Positions 47,946 through 59,564 of a stretch of DNA of 64,000 nt are shown here, piece after piece. The notes below the pieces were generated by a model. That model saw nothing but the letters and a program-made list of their open reading frames with translations, made no database searches and was not told where the DNA came from. The position numbers were made by a program, and so were the translations under genes. Source of the stretch: Erigeron canadensis (Eukaryota > Streptophyta > Magnoliopsida > Asterales > Asteraceae); contig NC_057762.1 in assembly GCF_010389155.1 (NCBI RefSeq), forward strand, positions 31,494,055 to 31,558,054, written 5' to 3'. Each line of letters begins with the position of its first letter. The stretch's first letter is position 1.

Positions 47946-50900
47946 CTAATCTTCAAGCTCGATAATCTTGACAACAGAGTCATCACCAACTTTCTGGCAA
48001 ACAACAACACGATCATGCGACTTTATGACACCAATCTTCCTGCCATGATCCAATGCAACTTTTAGAACCGTCTCATTGGTGGCACTTGTTGATTCAGCCT
48101 ACAAAAAACATTGTTTAAACTTAATGTTAGAACAGAGGGATTTCCAAAACAGAGTGATTTCAAAGTGGATTGGTGGAAAGAAGAAATTTTCTTACAGGGT
48201 GTCGAGGATCCGCCAGCATCGGAAAAAGACCTCTAATGATGAGTGATTGCCTTGCCTTCTCGTAAAAATCAGCAAAAATTACAGGAGGATCAGTTGCCTT
48301 GAACAATATAATGGGGTGAGATAAATGATATGCATAAATCAGAATATCAGAGGTAGAAGTTACAAAATCAGCAAGCCGGGCTGATTGGGAATAGGTTAAA
48401 ACTTGTATACTTTGGCATGGGTTACGAGTCAGGTCATGTTGTTTTGTCCAAACTTTTGTAAAATTCAAGTAGTGTCAAATATCATAACAACAAGGATTCT
48501 TTTTAAGTGATGATCTAGACTTTTGGATTGAAATAGTTTCTAAGATCTTGTGTATTAAGAATGCACAATTGGCGACATTACACCTGTTTCATGCTGTATT
48601 CATTTTTGACTCGTTACAGACATGTGCCCGCGCGATGCAGCGGTGTGGCGGCGGCGACGAGTTGTGACAGTGGCGATGGCGTTGGTGGCGGAGACCGACA
48701 ATCCCGCTGGGCGAAAGGAGACACCATTCTCTTTCTTTCTTCAAGGGCGGTGGCGTGATTATTATTGAAAAAGTAATTGATGTGAAGGGGGTAGTGTATT
48801 CATTTTAATGGTTGAAGGATGTATGTTATAAATAATTTCAGTAAGGGTATTATAGGTATATTAGGTAGAGATAATTAAATTAATGAATAAAGAAGAGGGG
48901 AATTTTGGGTTTATTAAGTTCTTTTTTGAGAAATTTGGATGGAGTAAATGGTTTATAAGGTGGTATATATATTGTAGTTGCATATCAGCCAAGAGAAGAA
49001 TGTTTTACCATTTACAGCTAATGATTTTATATTATATACTTTGACAGCCATTTGTCACTTTGTCAGTAACATTTTAATCACCTAAACTAGATTAATATTC
49101 AAACCAATTGAACTGAATTTCCAATGTTTAAACATAGCACGTCATTAAGAGCAAACTTTACAGGCGTATTCAGCACAAAATATGTATATATATTACTCGT
49201 AATATAGTTTTTCAAGTGATAGCTTGACATGTTATGTGTTTTGTGTATATAAGTTTCACTCAAAAGAATGTTTACGGGTCAACTTTATAAAGGAAAAGTA
49301 TCTAATAGGGTGATATCAATTTTACCTCATAAGCACCAGTAAATGTCCATCGAAGTTGATTCGTTTTGAGACGTGGTATAACCACAGATAGCACCGGCAT
49401 GGTAGGCCTGTACTTGGCAATTAACCTGCACATTTCATAACAGTTCAATTCACACATTGTAGTCCATTTAGTTTATAAATCGAGAACATAAAACAACCTT
49501 ATATACTTATTATCAAACACACCACACACCTTGCAGCTCTTCCAGATGATGTGAAGCAAATGATAACAGATGCTTTCACTTTGATGGCAGCACGAACCTA
49601 AGTAGATTCCAAGAAGTTAATACTCTACAAAATGTCAAAATGATCATTCAAAGGGAACATATTATAGACACTGAAGTTAATTACCGCAGAAGAAGCAATA
49701 GATTCCAAGTGGCTCATTGGTTCACCGACGTATTTTACAGTCTTCTTGAAATATGAATCTTGATTGTACACTTTCTCAGACTGCATACATGAAGACCAGC
49801 AGGTGAAGTTTTTAGAAATGCTGTTCCACTAATGAAATACTACACTATACGCTCTTTCTCAGATACTATTTGATATTAAAGAAACTAAAGGAAAGATAAA
49901 ATCTGATGTAACAAGGTCCATGATAAGTGTATGCATGGATGTAGATGTAAAAGAGATGGTAAGGATTGTTAATAAAGCAAAAAAAAAAAATTAATACCTC
50001 GCCACAAATTTTACCAACAATAGAAATGCTCTCAACAGGGTACAGCCCCCTCATTGTCTCTGCACCTAGAAGGATTGCATCAGCACCTGATGCAAATCAA
50101 TAAATTACACAAACATAAGACGAGTTATTCATATATTTAGAGGGTCTTAGTATGATTTAAAAGTAAATATATAGAACATTGTATAATCGATATCAAATAA
50201 TAGTTGTATTATAACATGTAGTGGAAATAGCGCTTGGGTGTGTGTATACTGTTTGAGTTGTACTGTTCAGAATTTTGAACGTTTTACTGTATTCAGTGAC
50301 AAAGTTGGACATGTTTTCTGAACAAGAGCAAAACTCCCTTAATTAGTTTAGGAAAGGGTAAACAGATTATTTAATCATCAGTTCCGTTACATATGGTATG
50401 AAGCTGATTATTTGATCCCTAAAGAATCACATAATCGGAAGCAGAGCCCGCTAAGTCGCAATACTTAGTTCTAAGTTCCAAAATGCAGATCCGAACACCC
50501 CGCTAAAAATGGATTACTTGACCTCCTGATTATTGCTACACCAAAATCGGGGTTGGTAAACTTAGCTACTTTACATGCACCAAACATTAGAAATAGGCAT
50601 ATATAGAAGCATTAAGTCACTTCATTGTAGACAGTGTTGTAAATATCGGATTTATCGGCCGACATATCGGCGATATATTGGTTATCGGCCCTTCACCAAT
50701 AAGAAAAATGACTTATCAGGAAATTTATCGTTTTAGTCGGTCAAACTCGGCACTTATCGGTCCATATTGGTCAAAAAAATTGACCAATTTTTTTTTAAAA
50801 AAAAAAAAGGTTTTTATCAAATATTAGGGTTTATTACTTTCTTTAAATCAAATTTTTCTAGCTGATTTTAAATTAATTCTTTAATTTTTGAGTTTATCTT

Positions 50901-53900
50901 TAATAATCTTTTAATTTCTAGTTGTAAATTGTAATTACTTTCTTTACTACCGTTTTTCCCTTTTGAATATAGGCTATAGATACTTAAATTTCGAAACTTT
51001 AATTGTAATTATTTTCTTTTCTATAGTTTTATATTCTAATTATTGATGTATTGCATTACAAATTGTTTATTTGTTAGTATATATATAAATTTTAGATAAA
51101 TTCCTTTACATTTTAGGGTATCCGATATATCCTATTTATCGCTTATCGGGGGTCGGCCGATAAGAAACCGATAACCGATATTTACAACCTTGATTGTAGA
51201 ACTTGATACTTACCGTCTAAGACGGCATTGGCAACATCAGTAGCCTCGGCACGCGTGGGCCTTAGGTTGTCAGTCATACTATCAACAACACGAGTAACAA
51301 CTGCTGGTTTCCCAGCCATGTTGCATTTATATACAGCCGCCTTTTGAAACAAAAACACCTGTGTATCAACAAGGAAGTCTGTTCAGAGGCTTGATCTTTT
51401 TTTAGTAACATGACTTCCTCTTTTGCGACTTAAACAACAGTTTATCTTGAGGCAAATGGCATAAAAAGGTAAAGAACCTTGCTTTGGTTTCTGTTTGACA
51501 ACCATTCATGATTTTACCATAAAGGCAAAGCAACTTTCAGAAACCTTGGTAAAGACGCCAAACGTTTCAAATTTTAATAGCATGTCAACATGGCAATGGA
51601 AAACCAAATGAACAATGATAACTTTTGGAAAGTTTGAGCCTTTAGTGAATGCAATTCAAGTGTTGCCCGAAGCGTAGATCAAACCAAATCTTGTTACTTC
51701 TTATGCAATTTGCATTGGATTTTTTAACTGAAGGCTTTTTGTTTTTGTTATCTTGTTTTGACTTTTTATTCCAAGGGATGAGATAATTGAAGCAACCAAA
51801 AAGTAAAAGCTAACCTTCTCTGGTGGAAGGTCTATTCCCAAATTCCCTCTAGCAAGGATAATCCCATCTGCTTCCTGAAGGATTTCATCAAAGTTTACTA
51901 GTCCCTGCACAGTATATGGAACACAAGTTTAAAAAAAAACTGACATGAAGATAGAGGCATAACTTCGAGATTGTATGAAAAATATAACCAGTAAGGATCT
52001 CACCTCTACATTTTCAATCTTTGCAAATATCTGAGTTTGACTGAGGTCACCTAATTTAGAAAGATATTCACGAGCCTGCAACCATCAAAATATATAGATT
52101 GTGTACGCTAGTTAGAAACTAATGTGTGTTTTAAGCTCCTAATGCCGTATAGAAAATAGCAGGTCAAAATTACACACTTCTCGAATATCTTGACCACTGC
52201 GGGTATGTGACAAAGATAGAAAGTCAACATTGTTTTTGACTCCCCATGTGTTGATAACCTACAATCAATTATAAGAAACCAGACAACATAATTAACATTG
52301 TTAAGGCAATAGCAATATTAACTCACTCACTGGTTTGAAAACAATCGTGATCAAAGTCTTAGTTGAAATGGTTTACCTCCTTATCTTTATCAGGGAGTGT
52401 GGGTAAATCGATATGAACTTGAGAGACATGTAAAGTGTACAACGTCCCAGCAAGAACAGCAGAGTTCTTTATCAGGCAAACAACATCGTCACCTCTTACC
52501 TCCTTGACCTGCATTGCACAAGAAAACACTTAATCAAGAATTTTAAGTAAATCATATTTCACAAAAATTACAGTATGTAGGTTCTGTAGGTATTATTATA
52601 CACCCAATAGGGAGAAACACTGTACACAAGTATCAGTCATTAGATTGGATATCTATAATTAAGTTTGCGTTTTCTTTTGTTACAAAGTGCCAAGCTTCTA
52701 TTAGAGTCTTAGGCAATGACAATAGTAGGTGATTTTATTGAATAGTTCACAATAAATCACTTTTTACATATGGAAAGTAGTGCATCTAAGTCTAAGTACG
52801 AGGTAAAATGTGTACTACCGGTATCAATTAATGGCAAAAGTTTCTGAAAGATGATAATTATCTCTACTTGATTGTACACAAAGTCACAAACATTCTGGTT
52901 TTTCACTGCCGCTTACCTCAAGCCAAACAGATGTCGTCTCGCTTCCTGTAAACAAGTATTGGCCAAGGAAAATGGTGCCACCCCCCTTTACTGCCTGGAA
53001 ACACAATTTCAGAGACATAAGCACATAGGATATAGAGATGAACAAAATAGCTTAACTATTCACGAAACCATGAACGTGCATCTAATTCTTTCCAGTTTTA
53101 CAAATCATCTATTTAACCAGAATCACTGGTATCACTATGCATGTGAAACTCTATCTAACCTAGTATGTATTTTTAAATGTTAACTCTGCCCCAAAATAAC
53201 GAATTATTACCTTAGCTAGTCCACCGAAATTTATTGGCAATAGATTTGAAGTTGCCTCTTTATCTTGATCCGGTGTTAAAACAACGAGCGAACCTTCCTC
53301 AAGAGGTATAGGCTGATCACCTTTGTTGACTACAAGTAGCTCGGGGCCAATAGTATCTAACATAACCTGATATTGATAAAATAAAGATCAAATTTATTTT
53401 CCTCAGATTCATTACCTTAAAAACAGGAATTCAAATCTTTGCTTCTTACTTCTAAAAACATATGACTTTTCATTGGATAAACTAAGTAAAGGGACTTACA
53501 GCACACAACTTCTTCGTTTGCTTAATAGCGATTTTCAAATTCTCCAATGTCTCCTGGTGATACTCAGCATCACCCCATGTGAAATCAAATCGCGCAACTA
53601 CAAGAAAATTACTAACAACATCACAAAAAGGAACTTAAATAATGTCCTCCCCCCATAACCCAAACAAGGAAATACCTCATCCATATGAATACCAACCAAT
53701 TTTTTCAAAATTTTTGTTTATGCTGTGTGTTAATCACCATATGTTGTAATCAGTCATTTTTAAAGATGACTGTGAATTTAACCAGATAAACAAGCTGCTA
53801 ATAACCCATATATAATTTGATAAAATAATATTGTATGCATACATAACATAAAACTATATAGATATTTTCTAAATTGGTATCCTTAATTTTTGAGATAGAA

Positions 53901-54384
53901 AAGAAAACAAAATCAAACATCAAATTATATATTTAGTTTTAGGAAAATAAGGTTGAAAAACATCACTATCTAGTTGACTTTCTTTAAACAAAAAAACAAA
54001 CACTCACTCACTCACTCAACAAAACATAAAAAACATAATTCTATTTCCTAAACTTACAATAACACAAGATCCATCCATAATATAGTAATATATATGTGTA
54101 TATATATAAAATAGAAAGATACCAGACATTCCAGCCATGAGACACTTGGAAATAACTTCAACAGATCTTGATTTGGGTCCTAGTGTTCCAACTATCTTTG
54201 TCATTGATGGAAAATAACTCTGTACGGTAACACTGCTACATTAACATGTGTGTATATATATATAGATATAATATATTTAGATATGTAAAAAAGGAGAAAA
54301 GGAAGAAAGACTAACAGGTCTAGATGGCTCAAGAATGGAAGCCATACGTATAGGTTCTTCAAGCAGTAAGTGGTTTGAGTTCAT
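47946..54384 (-). CDS. Pyruvate kinase, cytosolic type
   Basis: Converts phosphoenolpyruvate and ADP to pyruvate and ATP, the last step of glycolysis. Exons: 54316-54384, 54123-54219, 53500-53597, 53211-53366, 52917-52994, 52377-52508, 52178-52258, 52004-52075, 51815-51904, 51214-51358, 49998-50086, 49685-49780, 49530-49597, 49326-49425, 48196-48255, 47946-48098, giving 527 aa, the length of Arabidopsis At3g52990. It starts [20 protein letters not shown] with no transit peptide. Signature [10 protein letters not shown] holds catalytic Lys256 and metal ligand Glu258. [17 protein letters not shown] is the conserved nucleotide/PEP-site block. The C-terminal domain ends VVKIIELED. The family's usual metal-binding Asp in RGDLG is Asn282 here. 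An alternative exon 15 acceptor at 48297 would add 14 residues. Introns hold a hAT element and Helitron-like sequence. Confidence 0.96.
48613..48760 (-). mobile_element. Helitron-like 3' portion in pyruvate kinase intron 14
   Basis: A GC-rich island in an AT-rich intron. On the minus strand CGCTGCATCGCGCGGGCAC then ATGTCTG resembles a Helitron tail whose CTAG has mutated. The adjoining GGCGGCGGCGACGAG stretch and repeated GTGGCGATGG words add to the island. The far end was not defined. Confidence 0.45.
50632..51192. mobile_element. hAT-type element in pyruvate kinase intron 10
   Basis: Ends CAGTGTTGTAAATATCGG and, inverted, CAAGGTTGTAAATATCGG match at 16 of 18. The flanks carry a perfect 8-bp duplication, ATTGTAGA (50624-50631 and 51193-51200). 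Subterminal CCGATA/TATCGG words are dense at both ends. The right end lies 22 bases from exon 10's donor side. Confidence 0.92.
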
Positions 54385-55010
54385 TTTAATTTGCCAATGA
54401 AAAAAATGGAATTTTTTTATTTTTTGGGGGGATAATGAGAAGCAGAGTATAGTAGCAGTTAATTTTGTTTTGATTGGGGGGATGAAAAATCACAAAACAC
54501 GAATGAATGAATGAAAGATTTAAAAGGTGTCGGGGATGGAGTTGTTGTTTAGTCACTTTCTCTACCTGTGTGTTCTGTATTTGACCCACTCACTCATTGT
54601 TTCTTTCTTTCTTTGTTTTCTTAAACAATGGTCCTTCCTATTGGTTTTAACTGCCATTTTTTTTGTCTTTTTCTTTTAGGCCTCTGATTACGAGCGTAAA
54701 TATGTTTTTTGGTTTCAAAAGGATCACACAAATACGTCGAGTAAACATTTGTATACGTTTAAGTCAAATCTCTCCTTCTCTCAACGAACTTAGAATAAAA
54801 ATAACATACTTCCAGTTTACTAAGGTTGTGTTTAACTTCTCGTACAAAGGTTGTGTTTAACTTCTCGTACAAAGTGAGCATATATTGTCACGGCTCATTT
54901 ATTTTTTACTTTTTACTTTTAACCATGAACTTTATGGTAACTTGTTTTTGGTGTGTCCTACATATATGTTAATATGGTGTTTGTTTATTTACATCTTTAA
55001 TTTTCCATAG
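54385..55010. other. Pyruvate kinase upstream region
   Basis: Probable promoter and 5' UTR of pyruvate kinase near 54385-54600, with GAATGAATGAATGA-type and TTTCTTTCTTTC runs. A 25-base unit (AAGGTTGTGTTTAACTTCTC...) is tandemly duplicated at 54822-54871. No gene. Confidence 0.55.
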
Positions 55011-55035
55011 ATTTTAAGGGCATAATCTTAGCCCT

Positions 55036-55510
55036 TGGATTATGTATACTATATTATAAAGCAGATTCCTTCCAGATTTTCAACATCGAATTGAAATTTT
55101 CAATATTGATTTTAAGTACATCCCCAAAATACCTCTCTCATCTATTCTACATTTATCTAAAATAACCATAATACCCTTTCTCTCTCCTCAAAGCTAAACC
55201 AATCATCTTTTTTCTCTCACCTCCATAAATCATTTATTCCTCCAATTCATTTAAAATCTTTTATCTCAAAAACTGTACATCGATAAATTATAAAAATTGT
55301 ATGTGTGTTCTTAAAATTTCATGCTCTTTTATTAGAGATGTCATTCGATGTACTTCCGACGAATTTTTAAAATCGAGGATAGAGTCCGTACGGCTAAGAC
55401 ATTTGACCATCATACTTAATGACCTAGGAATCACCACCACCATTTCACCGCCGCAAAGCACGGGTACTTGCTCTCGTTCCTATGAATGGTTGAGATTAAC
55501 ATTTACCTCT
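55036..55510 (+). mobile_element. Helitron-like insertion splitting the left arm
   Basis: Comparing the two arms of the surrounding element, this segment is extra on the left. It starts near TATACTATATTATAAAGCAG. It contains CCGCCGCAAAGCACGGGTAC then TTGCTCTCGT near 55450, like a Helitron hairpin tail with CTAG mutated to CTCG. The 3' boundary is uncertain (about 55470-55510). Confidence 0.4.
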
Positions 55511-56209
55511 AATTAAAAATATAACACGGAGGGGTATATTTGTAGTTTACACTAAAAAAAAAGAACTTTATCTTCCATTTCTCTTATTCTCTTTTCTCTT
55601 GATCAAAACACACGCACACACAGACACACTCTCTCCCTCTCTTCTCCTCCTTGGACGGTGACCACCACCACCGCCACCGCCATATCCGACCACCGCCGCC
55701 ACCAGCACCGCCACTACAATCTGGATCTTCATCTCAAACCACTAGCAACAACAATAAATGGAATATGATGTTTTAAATATTATTAGAGTGATATTTTATG
55801 TATTTATGTTTTTATATAAAAAATGGATAAACAAACTATTTTTATCCATGATTTGTAGTTTTTTTCTCTTATTTTTGTTTTTTCAAATGATAAGAAGTTG
55901 TATTGTTGGTTGTTGTTGTTTAAAATTTTTATAAATAATATTGCCCACAAATTGATGAAATGTCTAAATCAAAGTGTATGTATTAAATCAAATTTGATTA
56001 TATACGTATTTGCTGATTGTATAGCCAATTAAACTTGATTGTACATAGATTTATTCTAAATTTTGAATTTGTTAAATTTGTGTTTTGTAATTTGATCACT
56101 ATATATTTGTGAAGTGTTAATAGTTAATTCAACTTTCCTAACTCTGAATGTAATATTTGTTGTAAAAAATGTATATAATAGAATGAATATATAGTCATTT
56201 ACTCATTTA

Positions 56210-57200
56210 GTAAATAAGCTATTAAAAATCATAATTGATTTTACCTATACAGTGTGAAAATCATAAATGATTTTGTGTAACACATTGAAAAAAAGCAAAA
56301 TGAGTTCCATAAAAATAAACCTATTCAAAATAAAAAATGATTTTATGCATTCATTGGGGAAAAACTATACAAAATCATATATGATTTATGATTTTGTGTA
56401 GTACATTGAGTCAAAACCATAATGAGTTACATAAAAAGAAACCCGTTTAAAATCATATATAAAACATACAGTGTGAAATACCGATATAAAATCATATTTG
56501 ATTTTATTCATACATTTAGACAAGATAAATGAGTTCATAATCATATATGGTTTTACGCATACATTGTTAAGTATGATTTTGTATAAGACAATGAGACAAA
56601 GCAAATGGCTTCCATACAAAGAAACCTATTCAAAATCAAAATTTAAAAATCATATATGATTTTATATATGCTTCTGTACAAATAAAGTTATTCAAAATCA
56701 AAATTGACTTTAAGCATATACTATGAAAAATTTATTCAAAATCATATATGATTTTACGTATAAATTTGAGACAAGGTAAATGAGTTCTATACAAATAAAC
56801 GTATTTAAAATCAATTTTGATTTTACGCATACAATGTGAAAAACTTATACAAAATCATATATAATTTTACGCATACATTGTCAAGAAAATATACAAAATC
56901 ATATATGATTTTTTGTAGCACATTGAGTCAAACCAAATGGCTTACTTAAAAAGAAATTTATTCCAAATCATTTTTGATTTTACTCATAAAGTTTGAAAAT
57001 CTATTCAAAATCAACTATTCAAAATCAAAAATGATTTTACGCACACATTGGGGAAAAGCTATAAAAAATCATAGCACATTGAGACAAAACAAAATGAGTT
57101 ACATACCAAGGGTTTAAAGTTTAGAGTTTTAGTTAGCAACTATTATAAAATGTATGCATAAAATCAAAAATGATTTTGCATTGGTTTTTAACATTATACA
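56210..57200. repeat. Array of short palindromes (ATCATATATGAT core)
   Basis: About a dozen copies of AAAATCATATATGATTTT or the variant AAAATCAAAAATGATTTT, spaced mostly 40-120 bases. Linkers are similar: ACGCATACATTG, CACATTGAGTCAAA, GAGTTACATAAAAAGAAAC and CTATTCAAAATC recur. Each core is a self-complementary hairpin. Copies are diverged from one another, so the array is old. One variant recurs at 57386, inside the next block. Confidence 0.85.
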
Positions 57201-57450
57201 TGTGAAATCAACTTTGATTAGCAATTAAGCTTTAGTTTAGTTTAAGCTAACCCTACGACTTCAAACCCTAAACTAAAGCACGGGCCGCAGGCCCCCGTGA
57301 TCACACCTACCCTTCGGATTAGCTTTTAGCCCCCAAGGGTTTATAGTTTAGGGTTTTAGAATGCCATTTTTCTAAAATGTATACATAAAATCAAAAATGA
57401 TTTTGCATTGATTTTAGGGTTTAGAATTTGCAGGGTTTTTACATTGTAGC

Positions 57451-58080
57451 TTAGGGTTTAGGGTTTGAAGTCGTAAGGTTAGCTGGCTAACCCTACGACT
57501 TCAAACCCTAAACCCTTAAGCGTACCGTATACATTCGTCCCCTCTTGTAGGATTTAGCATTTTAGGGTTTAGATTTTGCAGGGTTTTTACATTGTAGCTT
57601 AGGGTTTAGGGTTTGAAGTTGTAGGGCTAACCCTACAACTTCAAACCCAGGCTAACTCTACGACTTCAAACCCTAAACCCTTAAGCGTACCGTATACATC
57701 CATCTCCCTCCTATAGGCTTTAGCATTTTAGGGTTTAGATTTTGCAGGGTTTTTACATATATGATTTTGTATAGCAAATTGTAGGGTTTAGCATTTTGGG
57801 GTTTAGATTTAGCTTAATTAAACCCTAGGTGGGAACCCTTATCCTTTTTAGCATTTTAGGGTTTAGCATTTAGGGTTTTAAAATGTAGCTTTCCCTTATG
57901 ATTAGTAATTAAGCTTTAGGGTTTAGGGTTTGAAGTTGTAGGGTTAGCCGTTAAGCTAACCCTACAACTTCAAACCCTAAACCATAAAGCGTACCGTGTA
58001 CCCGCTCTAGGGTTTAGGGTTTGAAGGTCGAGGGTTACCCGATAGGCTAACCCTCGGGCTTCAAACCCTGAACCCTAGAG
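57451..58080. repeat. Telomere-like hairpin cluster
   Basis: Four stem-loops whose arms begin with TTTAGGGTTTAGGGTTTGAAG and end GTAGGGTTAGC: 57451-57518, 57608-57648, 57913-57990 and 58005-58080. Loops are about 2-10 bases and stems about 18-36 bases. Spacers share AAGCGTACCGTATACAT (57524, 57687, and a variant at 57988), so a larger unit of roughly 160-300 bases was duplicated. An extra unpaired arm lies at 57651-57682 and a related one at 57240-57275. The TTTAGGG unit equals the plant telomere repeat, but only two or three units occur in each arm. Confidence 0.85.
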
Positions 58081-58679
58081 GGATATTAAATCATATGTAA
58101 GAAACTTTGGTTTAGACATTTCATCAAACACCTTGTATTCAATATTGTACCAAACAACAAAATCAATTGAATAACTAATAAAATTTAACAAGTTCAAATG
58201 TTAGAATAGATCTAATCACATATTATCAAATTACATTTGAATATTTAGAATTTATACAACAAAAAGTAATCTTCAAGATTAATTGATGATGACGACAGAG
58301 ACAAAGATGGTTGTACCATATTGATTGAAACGCGATGGTGACCTGAGGACGGTGGTGGTAGTGGTGGGGGTGGGGGTGCTACTAGTGGGGAGAGAGAAAG
58401 ATCTCTGTGTTTGTGTGTTTGAAACAGGAAAGAAATAATTCAGGTGTTAAATAATGTGCAAAGTTACCAAAGTACCCCTCTACGTGTTTTTTTATTCTTT
58501 TTTTTTTAAAGGAACCATCGATCAGTTTTAATTCAAGGGCTGAGATCTAGCCCTTAGATTTCACCAAATTTATAGGTTTTGCATGAATACAACTCATGTT
58601 AATATAATGTTATTTTGTTTTTATTGTTCTTTTTATTATTTTGTCATGTTTCCGATTTTCTTTTTTGTTGGAAATTAAT

Positions 58680-59564
58680 TACTATATATACTAAAAAGCA
58701 TGAATTGGTTTGCGTGCGTCATTCATTTTCAACACTTTTAGTCCCTATCGTTAAATTTGTTGCAGCAATGGTCCTTATTATCTAACGGTTGTTAATTTTT
58801 TTTCCTGCAATTATAGTCCCTGTCATTAAATTTGTTACAACAATGGTCCCTATCAGCTAACTTTAACCTTTTAACTTTAGTTTTCTTAATATTTGCCACA
58901 TAACTTTAATGTTTTAACTTTTGTCACATAACTTTAATTTCTTTTACTTTTAGCACAAAAGTTTGCTTTTATTTAGTTTTTAAACATATGCTTTTCTAAC
59001 TTTTGCCACGAAAGTTTCAATTTTTTTTTTACTTTTTATGATGGAAACTTTTAACTTTTTGTCACATAAATTTAATTTCTTTTATTTTTGGCACGAAAGC
59101 TTTGTTTTATTTAGTTTTTAAACTTTTGTTTTTCTAATTTCTGCCACGAAAATTCATTCTTTTTACAACTTTTAAACTTTTACTTTTTGTCACATAACTT
59201 TTATTTCTTGTACTTCTTGCACGAAATTTTTGTGTTATTTACTTTTTATACATTTGTTTTTCTAACTTTTGTCCCGAAAGTTTCATTCTCTTTACTTTTT
59301 ATCACATAAATTTACGAATTTTTCGTCATTCTACTTTTTGCCACATCACTTTTATTTCTTCTACTTTTCATACAAAGTTTTGCTCTATTTATTTTTTATA
59401 CTTTTATTTTTTCAACTTCAGTCACTAACGTTTCATTAGTCTTTACTTTTTATCATATAACTTTTCACCTTTTAACTTTTGCCACAAAAATTTCATTTTA
59501 TATAATTTTCCACATGTTTATATGTCACGTAATGTATCCCGGGGCAATGGGGATAAAAAACTAG
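58680..59564 (+). mobile_element. Non-autonomous Helitron with internal repeats
   Basis: The 3' end: TATCCCGGGGCAATGGGGATA hairpin-like segment, AAAAA, then CTAG (59561-59564) before T. Start near 58680 (CTATATATACTAAAAAGCATG) resembles the start of the Helitron at 21328. The body is an AT-rich array of a unit near 120 bases (CTTTTGCCACGAAAGTTTC, TTTTGTCACATAACTTTAAT), similar in style to the 21.3-22.3 kb element. Confidence 0.7.

Larger units (their letters stand above)
55011..58563. mobile_element. Nested 3.5-kb inverted-repeat element
   Basis: The left boundary TTAAGGGCATAATCTTAGC (then CCTTGGATT) pairs with the right boundary, inverted: TAAGGGCTAGATCTCAGC (then CCTTGAATT). Further in, ACACGGAGGGGTATATTTG (about 55525) pairs with inverted ACGTAGAGGGGTACTTTGG. 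CACACGCACACACAGACACA (near 55610) and CACCACCACCGCC pair with GTTTGTGTGTTTG and GGTGGTGGTAGTGGTGG near 58340-58430. The left arm is split by an insertion (55036-55510). The middle holds a palindrome array and telomere-like hairpins. No transposase and no confirmed target duplication, so the superfamily is unknown. Confidence 0.6.

Noticed and set aside
56210..57200. CRISPR-like appearance of regularly recurring palindromes
   Set aside because: The host is a plant, repeats are diverged and AT-only, spacers are similar to each other, and no cas genes exist. It is a transposon-internal repeat.
57230..58080. True telomere or chromosome end
   Set aside because: TTTAGGG units occur only two or three at a time, in both orientations, and are bounded by other repeats with ordinary sequence on both sides.
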